Source: Belliella baltica DSM 15883 (lineage in GTDB: Bacteria; Bacteroidota; Bacteroidia; Cytophagales; Cyclobacteriaceae). From it: a stretch of DNA of 64,000 bases. A program made the translations under genes and the position numbers. Shown here one piece after another: positions 36,016-43,988 of this stretch. The notes under the pieces were generated by a model, which worked only from the letters and a program-made list of their open reading frames with translations, had not been told where the DNA came from and did not search any database. The stretch lies in assembly GCF_000265405.1 (NCBI RefSeq), contig NC_018010.1, forward strand, positions 2,935,501 to 2,999,500, given 5' to 3'. Each line of letters opens with the position of its first letter. The stretch's first letter is position 1.

Positions 36016-36201
36016 ATGGGAAAATTAGAAAACAAAGTTGCAATCATTACAGGTGGTGCCGGCAGTATCGGCCTGATTACCGCCAAACTTTTTTTACAAA
36101 ACGGTGCGAAAATAATGCTTGTTGACGTAAATGAGGATTCGTTGAAAAATGCTGCAACAGAATTACAATCACCAAATGTTGATTATTGCGTAGCAGATGT
36201 T
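36016..36201 (+). pseudogene. SDR family oxidoreductase, 5' half (interrupted by IS91-like element)
   Basis: The first 62 codons of a classical SDR (KVAIITGGAGSIGLITAKLF, the TGxxxGxG motif) break off after GCAGATGTT. The remainder resumes at 38603 after a 2.4-kb insertion. The frame continues into the IS for a few codons and stops at 36220-36222. Confidence 0.88.
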
Positions 36202-36333
36202 GAACTGACACCCTACGGGTGAGCGATTTACCTAAATTCTGCTTATTTTTATTTATATCAAAATCTTAGATCATGAAAACTCAAAAAAAACACGCTGGGC
36301 ACTGTTGCCCTCAATGATTCCGCTAAGGAGTAT

Positions 36334-37170
36334 TTGCTAAAACTATCTTCTTTCCTAGAAGCCAAAGCATATTCCCATATGACCATCCGCAACTATATGG
36401 CCGAGATGCGCTATATTTTCGCCTATTTCAATCACCTTAATCCTGAGCAGCTCACCCAAGATCACATTGCCTCTTACATCAATTACATCAAAAAAGAGCA
36501 TGCTGTCGGTAGGGACAAATGCAGGATGACGGCTCAAAGCTGTAGCTTCTTTTTTAAACACATTTTACCTTCACCTTATGTAGTCCCCCACGCACTTTAT
36601 CCCCGGAAAGACTTCAGACTTCCGGAAATTCTAACCCAAGATCAGATCAGCCATGTAATCCAATCCACAACCAATATCAAGCATAAAGCCATCATTGCTT
36701 TGTTTTATGGAACAGGTATCAGGTTGAGCGAACTTCGATTCTTGGAAATGAAACATATCTCAAGAGCCGAAATGCAGCTCAAAGTTGTGGCAGGAAAGGG
36801 TAGCAGGGACAGATTTACTATCCTTCCAGCTGCTGTTCTCCCTTTGCTTGAAGCTTACTACAGAGTACACAAGCCGAAAGTTTTTCTCTTTGAAGGACAG
36901 ATCCCGGGAAAAGCTATGAACGACCGCTCCATACAGCACGCCATCCGCATGGCCATGAAACAGGCGGGCTTTGAACAGTATGGTTTTTCCGCACATTCTA
37001 TCAGGCATTCCTTTGCCACACATCTGCTTGATGCGGGAACAGATATTCATACCATCAAACAGCTTCTTGGACACTCAAAGATAGAGACTACTATGATCTA
37101 TCTTCACCTTACCAAACAACGTAGGGAAAAACTAGTATCTCCACTTGATTTGCTAGCTGATGGAAACTGA
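36334..37170 (+). CDS. Tyrosine recombinase of the IS91-like element
   Basis: This 278-aa chain from a TTG start has an N-terminal SAM-like core-binding domain (SFLEAKAYSHMTIRNYMAEM) and a catalytic domain with the Arg in LFYGTGIRLSELRFLE, HSIRHSFATHLL, the second His in LLGHSKIE, and the Tyr in TTMIYLHL. The real start may be the ATG at 36273: reading from it hits an A8 tract (36283-36290) that puts it out of frame, and with seven As the N-terminus would continue as MKTQKNTLGTVALNDSAKEY. The stop overlaps the transposase start. Confidence 0.85.
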   Translation: MLKLSSFLEAKAYSHMTIRNYMAEMRYIFAYFNHLNPEQLTQDHIASYINYIKKEHAVGRDKCRMTAQSCSFFFKHILPSPYVVPHALYPRKDFRLPEILTQDQISHVIQSTTNIKHKAIIALFYGTGIRLSELRFLEMKHISRAEMQLKVVAGKGSRDRFTILPAAVLPLLEAYYRVHKPKVFLFEGQIPGKAMNDRSIQHAIRMAMKQAGFEQYGFSAHSIRHSFATHLLDAGTDIHTIKQLLGHSKIETTMIYLHLTKQRREKLVSPLDLLADGN

Positions 37171-38314
37171 CTCTTCTTTCCAATCCCTATTCAGACATCA
37201 ATCCATCCACAGCTTCAATACTTATAGCAAAGCTGTTTTTGCTGATCTTGTAGCATGTCATACCGCTGCTAAGGGCTATCACATTAGCAGATGCAATGAT
37301 CAACAATGTGGCAACATCGCCCATCGCTACCATTGCTGCGGTAACAGACACTGTCCCAACTGTGGAAGTATGAAAAGGGACGCTTGGATTCAGGGAAGGA
37401 TGGACGAACTACTACCTACAGCATACTATCATGTAGTATTCACTTTGCCCCATGAACTCAATGTTGTGATCATGGGCAACAGAAACAGGCTATTTAACTT
37501 GCTGTTTCAGGCAGCTTCCCAAACATTACTCAAACACGGTCGAATGCCTGAATTCCTGGGAGCTGAACCAGGTATTACAATGGTTCTCCACACTTGGGGA
37601 CAGGATCTTTCTTTCCATCCACATGTACATTGTATCGTCAGTGCAGGTGGCTTCGACGGAAAGCGTTGGGTAGATGCCAAACGCAAAAACAACCGATTCC
37701 TTTTTCCTCAAAAAAGTCTGGCAAGTATGTTCAAAGCCATATTCATGGAAGGGATGGAAAAAGATCCCTCAATTAGCTGGATTGGCAGTAAAAACAGCGT
37801 AATTAAAGCTGTAAGGTTCAAAAAATGGAACGTATACGCCAAAGCTCCTTTCGGTTCACCCGATAGAGTCGTCGAGTACCTTGGACGCTATACCCACAAG
37901 ATTGCCATCACCAAACACCGAATCCTTGAGGTCAACGCAACACATATCAAGTTCAGCTATAAAGACTATGCAGACGGTTCCAAAACAAAACAGATGTGGC
38001 TTACTCATCAGGAATTCCTTAGAAGGTTTGAGCAGCATATCCTACCAAAAAGGTTTGTCAAGATCCGCCACTTCGGATACTTGAGAATACAGGGCAAAAC
38101 TGAACGGTTGGCTATGATACGGTCTTCTCTCGATATGCAACCAACCAAACCCAAAGTCACAATTCCATTCCAGATCAGAATGCTCGAAAAATACGGCAGG
38201 GATATTTTAAAATGCCCTTGCTGCGATCACGGAAGAATGGAAACAATCTTTGATACAAGGGATAGATCAGCCAGAAAACAAAAATCTTTCAATCCAAATC
38301 CAGCCCCTTCCTGA
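37160..38314 (+). CDS. IS91 family HUH transposase
   Basis: This 384-aa rolling-circle-type transposase has an N-terminal zinc-binding region (CNDQQCGNIAHRYHCCGNRH then CPNC), the HUH motif in SFHPHVHCIVSAGG near residue 152, and a catalytic Tyr region (VVEYLGRYTHKIAI near residue 232). It appears complete. It would nick one strand at the ori end and move without a DDE mechanism. Confidence 0.93.
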   Translation: METDSSFQSLFRHQSIHSFNTYSKAVFADLVACHTAAKGYHISRCNDQQCGNIAHRYHCCGNRHCPNCGSMKRDAWIQGRMDELLPTAYYHVVFTLPHELNVVIMGNRNRLFNLLFQAASQTLLKHGRMPEFLGAEPGITMVLHTWGQDLSFHPHVHCIVSAGGFDGKRWVDAKRKNNRFLFPQKSLASMFKAIFMEGMEKDPSISWIGSKNSVIKAVRFKKWNVYAKAPFGSPDRVVEYLGRYTHKIAITKHRILEVNATHIKFSYKDYADGSKTKQMWLTHQEFLRRFEQHILPKRFVKIRHFGYLRIQGKTERLAMIRSSLDMQPTKPKVTIPFQIRMLEKYGRDILKCPCCDHGRMETIFDTRDRSARKQKSFNPNPAPS

Positions 38315-38530
38315 CATGTATTCAGGATCTAAGAAAACAATGGTTGGGTCCAAGACATCTCTAAAGCAGAATACCCCAATTTTGGGTAGGGGATTTTATG
38401 CCTTTTCCACAAGGATTGGTCAAATAATAGTAGAAATCGTAACTAATGAAAAATAATTAAACCCATAAAAAGAGTACTAATACACCTAGCAAACACTTCA
38501 CCCTCCAGTTGTCAGTCAACAGCCACTAGC

Positions 38531-38570
38531 AAAAAGCCCTGATAGATTTTACATCAATCAGGGCTTTTTT
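38531..38570 (+). terminator. Terminator-like hairpin at the right end of the IS91-like element
   Basis: The stem aaaaagccctgat/atcagggcttttt is followed by T residues. It may insulate the interrupted SDR or be part of the element end. Confidence 0.7.
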
Positions 38571-38602
38571 TCAAAGGGCTTTTCTCTAGTGGGCTTAATG
38601 TT

Positions 38603-39178
38603 ACCCAAAGTTCTGATGTTGAAAAATATGCACAGAAAACAGTAGATAAATTTGGCAAAATAGATGTGTTCTTCAATAATGCAGGGATCGAAGGGGTGGT
38701 AAAGCCAATTACAGAATACCCGGAGGAAAATTTTGATAAAGTTATTGCTGTCAATGTGAAAGGGGTTTGGTTGGGCATGAAGCATGTGTTACCAAGAATG
38801 AATGACGGAGGAAGTGTTATCATTACATCTTCCGTAGCAGGGCTTATTGGCATCTCAGGAATGACCGCCTATAATGCAAGTAAACACGCCACCATTGGTA
38901 TTATGCGAGCCACAGCACAGGAGGCTGCCCCACGAAAAATCAGGGTAAATACAGTTAATCCGGGGACCGTTGATAACCGGATGATGCGTTCTCTGGAAGA
39001 AGGAATGGCTCCAGGACATGCAGAGGCAATAAAAGCGGAATTTATAAAAGGTATTCCCTTGGGAAGGTATGTTCAGCCCGAAGAAGTAGCCAATGTAGTT
39101 TTGTATTTAGCTTCTGACGATAGCCAATTTATAACTGCAACCATTAATGTGGTAGATGGAGGAATGGCGGCATATTAG
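38603..39178 (+). pseudogene. SDR family oxidoreductase, 3' half
   Basis: 192 codons, in frame with the 5' half once the insertion is removed, give a 253-aa SDR. Visible are DVFFNNAGIEG (NNAG motif), the catalytic Ser in IITSSVAG, the YxxxK pair in MTAYNASKHAT, VNTVNPGTVDNRM and the usual C-terminal VVDGGMAAY. An internal ATG at 38666 could start a 170-aa fragment, but this lacks the cofactor-binding N-terminus. Confidence 0.88.
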
Positions 39179-39261
39179 ATTCTCTGTTTATTCAACATCG
39201 GCACTTACATAGTTATCTGCTCTAAAACCGAATTTATTTATACACGAAAAAATATCAAACC

Positions 39262-39615
39262 ATGAACATCAAAGAAAAAATCGAAGACCTAATCAAGCTA
39301 ATGCTGTCGGGCAAACAAATGGATGCTTTTGAAAAGTATTATCATGAAGATGTAGTAATGCAGGAAAACTCCAAACCCCCAATGGTTGGCAAATCAGCCA
39401 ACAGGGAAAGGGAAATTCAAGGGATGCAGATGATTGAAACGTTTCACGGAGCAGAAGTAAAAGCAGTTGCCGTGGGCGACAATGTGACTATGGTAGAATG
39501 GGAATTTGATGTCACCTACAAAGGCGCGCCCCGCATGAAAATGTGCCAGGTGGCCGTGCAAAAATGGAAGGACGGCCAAATTATTCATGAACGTTTTTAT
39601 TATTCAACTAACTAA
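39262..39615 (+). CDS. SnoaL-like / NTF2-fold protein
   Basis: This 117-aa protein has the cone-shaped NTF2-like pattern: a helical start (IKEKIEDLIKLMLSGKQMDA), YYHEDVVMQEN, and C-terminal strands with WEFDVTYKG and VAVQKWKDGQIIHERFYY. Such proteins act as small hydrolases, cyclases or ligand binders. The partner is unknown; it is placed among redox enzymes. Confidence 0.82.
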   Translation: MNIKEKIEDLIKLMLSGKQMDAFEKYYHEDVVMQENSKPPMVGKSANREREIQGMQMIETFHGAEVKAVAVGDNVTMVEWEFDVTYKGAPRMKMCQVAVQKWKDGQIIHERFYYSTN

Positions 39616-39658
39616 AATCAAAACAAGAGCAATTTCACTCGATCAAGCCATTGCCTTT

Positions 39659-40072
39659 ATGTCATCGTTTAATGAAAATAATGGAAGCAACCCTTCCAAT
39701 GAAAAATATATTCCCGGAACCTGCAATATGGGGAGAGAGGAAATCAAAAGGCGAAAAGCAAGTGGATGGACAGGGTTGGTACTAACGGTAATTACCATTT
39801 CTCTCTTATTATGGTTCAGTGCACCTCACTGGATGCGACTTGTAGTTTTCATTCCGGCAGTAATGGGAGCAACAGGATTCATACAGGCGTACAATAAGTT
39901 CTGCGTGTATTTCGGATTTGGGCACATGTTCAATTTAGGAGAGGTGGGGAAAACAGATACCATCGATCAAAAAGAATTCAGGGTGAAAGACAGAGCAAGA
40001 GCCTGGCAATTGCTTGCCTATGCTTTTGGTACAGGATTGATTATTACTGTAATCGTTTATCTCCTGCCCTGA
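39659..40072 (+). CDS. Small membrane protein of unknown function
   Basis: The frame is open from 39587, but the ATG at 39659 (MSSFNENNGSNPSNEKYIPG) avoids overlap with the previous gene, giving 137 aa. TCNMGREEIKRRKASG precedes a pair of membrane segments (about 47-85) and one more at the C-terminus (about 117-136). A Cys in NKFCVYFGFGH follows the pair. I know similar small inner-membrane proteins but no assigned role. Confidence 0.65.
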   Translation: MSSFNENNGSNPSNEKYIPGTCNMGREEIKRRKASGWTGLVLTVITISLLLWFSAPHWMRLVVFIPAVMGATGFIQAYNKFCVYFGFGHMFNLGEVGKTDTIDQKEFRVKDRARAWQLLAYAFGTGLIITVIVYLLP

Positions 40073-40183
40073 TTTTGATCGGATATAAACCAGGTAAGTG
40101 AACTACTTGGCAGTTCTTGCTTGAGCATCATGCTTAAGTATAGAATTTATGGAAATGAAATTCATTTAGTAAACAAAACCATC

Positions 40184-40561
40184 ATGGAAAAGCAAACAAA
40201 GAGTAAAACAAGAAAAATTGCCGCATGGGTGATAATTGGACTAGTGGGTGCGTTGGTTATTATGAGCGCCACCATGAAACTGACACACGCTGAAGAATTG
40301 GTAACTAATTTCACTAAATGGGGATTGATTGATAACCTCACGTTTATAGGAATTGGCGAATTGATTTTCATCATTTTATTTATTATTCCCAGAACATCCT
40401 CCCTTGGGTTTCTTTTGTTAACCGCCCACTTTGGTGGAGCCATTGCCACTCATCTACAACATGAGGAATCGTTTATAATGCCTGCCATTATTTTGACTGT
40501 GATCTGGATTGGTAATTACCTGCGCAATCCCGAAATGCTGGCAAGTTTTACGAAAAAATAA
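40184..40561 (+). CDS. DoxX family membrane protein
   Basis: 125 aa from the ATG at 40184 (MEKQTKSKTRKIAAWVIIGL); the longer frame from 40121 adds an unlikely leader. Four hydrophobic helices are visible, with the DoxX-type MKLTHAEELVTNFTKWG between helices 1 and 2. It ends one base into the next gene (TAATG), so the two are translationally coupled. It is the second DoxX protein in the island. Confidence 0.8.
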   Translation: MEKQTKSKTRKIAAWVIIGLVGALVIMSATMKLTHAEELVTNFTKWGLIDNLTFIGIGELIFIILFIIPRTSSLGFLLLTAHFGGAIATHLQHEESFIMPAIILTVIWIGNYLRNPEMLASFTKK

Positions 40562-41226
40562 TGGACATAAAAGCAATAGCCGTATTAGGCGCCAATGGCC
40601 GAACTGGAATTGAAATTGTAAAACAAGCCCTGGAAAAAGGTTGGGTTGTAAAAGCATTGGTTCGCGACAAACAAAAAATCAAACTTGCAAATCCCAATCT
40701 ACAAGTCATTGAAGGAAATCCTATGCGTATAGATGATGTGAGGAAAGTTATCAAGGAAACACATGCCATCTTTGTTGCGCTCAACATTGGAAGGAAATCT
40801 GACCTGCCTTGGGCAAAAGTGACTTCGCCACTTGATTTATTGTATACAAGTATGAAAAATATAATTTTCGCAATGAATGAAAACGGTGTAAAGCGGGTGA
40901 TAACTGTTTCAGCCTGGGGAACAGGCGATAGCTACAAAGAAACAAATTGGATATTTAAATTTCTTATCAAAAAGACCAACGTTGGTGTAGCCTACGCAGG
41001 TCATGAAGATCAGGAAAGAGTACTTCGTACAAGCGGACTGAAATGGACATCTGTTCGACCGGTTGGCCTTAGCAGCAGTGAAAAGCAGAAGCAAGTTCGG
41101 GTAAGCATTAAAGGCGATAAAAAACTAAACATGACCATCAGCCGAAAAGATGTTGCCCGCTTTATGCTGGACATTGTTGATGATGAAAAGTATTACCAGC
41201 AAGAACTTTCTATTTCATCAGAATGA
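40561..41226 (+). CDS. NAD(P)H-binding (NmrA/YwnB-like) oxidoreductase
   Basis: This 221-aa protein has AIAVLGANGRTGIEIVKQAL at the N-terminus, HAIFVALNIG near residue 75, VKRVITVSAWGTG near residue 110 and WTSVRPVGLSS near residue 162. It is a counterpart of the 210-aa protein at 27923-28555. Its start overlaps the DoxX stop. Confidence 0.82.
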   Translation: MDIKAIAVLGANGRTGIEIVKQALEKGWVVKALVRDKQKIKLANPNLQVIEGNPMRIDDVRKVIKETHAIFVALNIGRKSDLPWAKVTSPLDLLYTSMKNIIFAMNENGVKRVITVSAWGTGDSYKETNWIFKFLIKKTNVGVAYAGHEDQERVLRTSGLKWTSVRPVGLSSSEKQKQVRVSIKGDKKLNMTISRKDVARFMLDIVDDEKYYQQELSISSE

Positions 41227-41283
41227 CTTTATCCGGTAGCGGAGTAACGTGCGTCCGATTTAAATTCCCTTTTGAATTGTAAA

Positions 41284-42192
41284 ATGAACCGATCAGACTT
41301 TATAAAAATAATGGGAGCAGCAACAATAGGTTTTGGGACTTCAAATGTAAAGAGCTGGGCCAATTCGATAACCGGCTTACCCGAACAGGAAGTAACCCTT
41401 CCGGTTCTTTTTACTTCGCACGGAAACCCAATGGACATACACCTTCCTCATAAAGCGAATCCTTTTTTAACTTATCTTTTTGATTTAGGTGTTGACTTAC
41501 GAAAAAAATATCCAAAAGAAATTAAAGCCATATTGGTAGTATCAGCACACTGGTGTACCAAAGGCACATACGTAAATGTTTCTCCGTGGCCGGAAACGAT
41601 TTACGATTTTTACGGTTTCCCTCCCGAATATTACACTATAAAATACATGGCTCCAGGTGCTCCGGAATTTGCCAAAAATGTAGCAGAAGCCATCCCTGCA
41701 ATTAGAACTACAACCGAATGGGGTTTCGATCATGGCAATTGGCCCATGCTTCGTCATCTTTTCCCAGATGCCAATGTACCGGTTTTTCAGATGAGCATTG
41801 ATTATTATCAATCTCCTCAATACCACTATGAGTTAGCAGTTCAACTGAAGAAATTAAGAACGAAGGGTGTTTTGATTATCGGCAGCGGTTCCGTTGTTCA
41901 TAATCTTCAATTGGCAAGTTCCAGACTTTTCAAAGGCGATAAAACCTTGTATGGATGGGATAAGGAATTTGATGAATGGATAAAACAGAGAGTGGTGGAC
42001 CGCGACATAAAAAGTTTGATGAATTATGAAAAAACAAAATTTGGAAAAATGGCTGCCCCGACTCCCGATCATTATGTGCCGCTAATTTATTCTATGGCTA
42101 TGCTGAATACCAACGATACTATAGAGCACACCTATGAAAGTCTTTTGCCTGCATTTAGCGACCGTAGTTTCATCATTGAATCAACCCATTAA
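41284..42192 (+). CDS. LigB-type extradiol dioxygenase (DODA/YgiD-like) with an export-like leader
   Basis: About 302 aa from the ATG at 41284 (MNRSDFIKIMGAATIGFGTS); this leader with RSDFIK and a hydrophobic run resembles a Tat-type signal with a single Arg. The catalytic part has FTSHGNPMDIH, VVSAHWCTKG, FDHGNWPMLRHLFP and GSGSVVHNLQ, supplying the metal-binding His residues and acid-base His of class III extradiol ring-cleaving enzymes. The substrate is probably a catechol; export is a guess. Confidence 0.82.
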   Translation: MNRSDFIKIMGAATIGFGTSNVKSWANSITGLPEQEVTLPVLFTSHGNPMDIHLPHKANPFLTYLFDLGVDLRKKYPKEIKAILVVSAHWCTKGTYVNVSPWPETIYDFYGFPPEYYTIKYMAPGAPEFAKNVAEAIPAIRTTTEWGFDHGNWPMLRHLFPDANVPVFQMSIDYYQSPQYHYELAVQLKKLRTKGVLIIGSGSVVHNLQLASSRLFKGDKTLYGWDKEFDEWIKQRVVDRDIKSLMNYEKTKFGKMAAPTPDHYVPLIYSMAMLNTNDTIEHTYESLLPAFSDRSFIIESTH

Positions 42193-42205
42193 ACAATAGT
42201 ATAAC

Positions 42206-42694
42206 ATGACCTTACATTATGATTTTGAGCTTCCAAAAAGAACAGGAGCCAAACCAACTACCACACCGAGCAATCCTCACATGCAATTGGATCAACAACC
42301 AAAAGACAGAAAGCTGGTGGATGAACTCATTGGTTGGGCATTCTCGCTTCCTGATATTTCAAAGGAGTATAGCAAAATCTCTGTACCCGGAGCACAGGCC
42401 ATGTGTATGTCAGAAGAAAAAATGTGCACACATTGTAATGCTTTTATGGTTGAAACGGAATTTGCGCATTTTCATCCTGCTCCGGATGGCAGTATGCACT
42501 TAGGCCTCCCGCAGCGTGATGTAAAAAAAGTAATTGAACTGGGTTGGGGCGAATTGCATCCTGTAGTGCATAAAGGATGGTTGCCGCCAAACTTCATAAT
42601 GGTTTACGCGCCCAGAAACGAAGAGGAGGCCGATGAGATTAAAAAAATTATTTTTCGCTCCTACCAATTTGCAATAGGTGAAATAAGCGATTAA
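42206..42694 (+). CDS. DUF5519 / luciferase-domain family protein
   Basis: This 162-aa protein has the C-terminal pattern WGELHPVVHKGWLPPNFIMV plus YAPRN. A His/Cys-rich centre has MCTHCNAFMVETEFAHFHPA and HLGLPQRDVKKVIELGWGEL. It matches the small luciferase-like family found near redox genes; the reaction is unknown. Many His and Cys residues suggest metal binding. It lies between the dioxygenase and the thioesterase. Confidence 0.75.
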   Translation: MTLHYDFELPKRTGAKPTTTPSNPHMQLDQQPKDRKLVDELIGWAFSLPDISKEYSKISVPGAQAMCMSEEKMCTHCNAFMVETEFAHFHPAPDGSMHLGLPQRDVKKVIELGWGELHPVVHKGWLPPNFIMVYAPRNEEEADEIKKIIFRSYQFAIGEISD

Positions 42695-42746
42695 TGAGGC
42701 GAAGTTTGGGTCAGTAAAAATAAATTCTACTAAAAAAAAATTAACC

Positions 42747-43178
42747 ATGCACGAAAATGATTTTCAAATATTGAAGCACGCCATCGAAAACATGATGCCT
42801 GCTAACAAAATACTCGGTTTAAAAATAGTTGAGATTACAGCAGGCTCGGTTCATATTCATGTTCCATTCAAAGAAGAGTTTATTGGTGATTTTATACAAG
42901 GCCGCTGGCATGGAGGTATTCTGGCCGCCATTGCCGATACTGCCGGAGGAGTGGCCGGGGCAACGGCTTTACATTCACCCAATGACAGGCTGAACACCAT
43001 TGATATGCGCATTGATTATTTACATGCAGCCGTTAAGGCGGATGTACAAGCAAAAGCACGAATAATTAAACAAGGGAAGACAATCATTAAGGTTGATGTA
43101 GAATTGTTTCAGCCCGATAATAAAGAACCGGTCGCCCTCGCAAGATGTGTGTATAGCGCATTAAGGAGTGAATCTTAA
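42747..43178 (+). CDS. PaaI-type hotdog-fold thioesterase
   Basis: This 143-aa protein has the hotdog helix and catalytic loop WHGGILAAIADTAGGVAGAT near residue 54, followed by TIDMRIDYLHAAVKADVQAK. Relatives hydrolyse aromatic acyl-CoA thioesters. The substrate is not known, but its place next to a ring-cleaving dioxygenase suggests aromatic degradation or stress relief. Confidence 0.86.
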   Translation: MHENDFQILKHAIENMMPANKILGLKIVEITAGSVHIHVPFKEEFIGDFIQGRWHGGILAAIADTAGGVAGATALHSPNDRLNTIDMRIDYLHAAVKADVQAKARIIKQGKTIIKVDVELFQPDNKEPVALARCVYSALRSES

Positions 43179-43272
43179 CATGAGCCGCTCAAATTTATGC
43201 AAAAATCAGCTTGTTTGAGCTAAACTCCCCAACCGAAAGAATTCTTAAAAGAGTGGGTTTAAAAAAAATGTA

Positions 43273-43307
43273 TATCTTTGCACTCGACCAAAAAACTAAT
43301 TTGGTCG
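43273..43307 (+). promoter_or_regulatory. tetR promoter -7 box and adjoining operator 1
   Basis: TATCTTTG (43273-43280) matches TAnnTTTG. Immediately downstream the inverted repeat cgaccaaa...tttggtcg spans 43285-43307, over the expected transcription start. This suits self-repression. Confidence 0.7.
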
Positions 43308-43329
43308 ATAAATAGTTTGGGAAGAAACA

Positions 43330-43923
43330 ATGGAAACAACAATGGACATTAAAGACGATGTAAGTGAGGTCATCCTAAATTCCGCTAAAACCATCTTTGC
43401 CAGATATGGTTTTAAGAAAACCACAATGGATGAAATAGCTCATGCTTCAAGAAAAGGCAAAAGTTCCATCTATCATTACTTCAAAAGCAAAGAAGATATT
43501 TTCAAGGCAATCGTTGAAAAGGAATCGGATGTGTTAAGTGCTGCCATAGCAAAAGCAATCAATGCAGAAACTACCTCTGAAAAAAAAATACGGGCTTATG
43601 TTTTAACAAGAATGAAAGTTATTAACAAATTAACCAATCTATACAGTGCTTTAAAAGATGAATATCTGGAGCATTACAGTTTCATTGAAAATGTCAGAGT
43701 GAAGTATGACACCGAAGAGGTTAACACCATCAAAGGAATATTGAAGACGGGTGTTGAAGAAGGTGATTTTAAAATAGAAGACATCAACCTCACCGCCTTT
43801 GCCCTGGTCACAGCACTGAAGGGTTTAGAATATCCTTTATTCATTAAAAACAATTATGCAAAAACAGAAAATCGGTTTGAAGGATTGCTGAACGTGCTTT
43901 TTTATGGAATCATAGCGAGGTAA
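43330..43923 (+). CDS. TetR/AcrR family repressor
   Basis: This 197-aa protein has an N-terminal helix-turn-helix (AKTIFARYGFKKTTMDEIAHASRKGKSSIYHYFKSKED region, residues about 18-58) and a helical ligand-binding C-terminal domain. It is followed by an RND operon on the same strand, and two copies of one operator-like sequence flank it. It probably represses itself and the efflux genes until a toxic ligand binds. Confidence 0.9.
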   Translation: METTMDIKDDVSEVILNSAKTIFARYGFKKTTMDEIAHASRKGKSSIYHYFKSKEDIFKAIVEKESDVLSAAIAKAINAETTSEKKIRAYVLTRMKVINKLTNLYSALKDEYLEHYSFIENVRVKYDTEEVNTIKGILKTGVEEGDFKIEDINLTAFALVTALKGLEYPLFIKNNYAKTENRFEGLLNVLFYGIIAR

Positions 43924-43942
43924 TTTTTTTTTAACCCATTAT

Positions 43943-43964
43943 CGACCAAAAAACTAAAATAGTC
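43943..43964. promoter_or_regulatory. TetR operator 2, before the efflux operon
   Basis: cgaccaaaaaactaaaatag at 43943, followed by tc, matches operator 1 over the first 14 bases, with a degenerate right arm (agtct). It lies 25 bases before the adaptor gene. Confidence 0.62.
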
Positions 43965-43988
43965 TAATTGTAATTAATAGAACTAACA

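Larger units (their letters stand above)
36202..38597 (+). mobile_element. IS91-like element with a tyrosine recombinase gene
   Basis: A 2.4-kb insertion splits an SDR gene. It holds a tyrosine recombinase gene overlapping a Y/HUH-type IS91 transposase gene by 11 bases. A small hairpin (caccc-tac-gggtg, 36209-36221) lies at the left end, and a terminator-like stem at 38531-38569 near the right end. ATGTT occurs at both junctions (36197-36201 and 38598-38602). Removing the element and one ATGTT restores the host frame exactly. Confidence 0.85.

Noticed and set aside
40121..40183. Longer N-terminus for the second DoxX protein
   Set aside because: The extra 21 residues do not resemble a DoxX start, and the ATG at 40184 gives the usual length.
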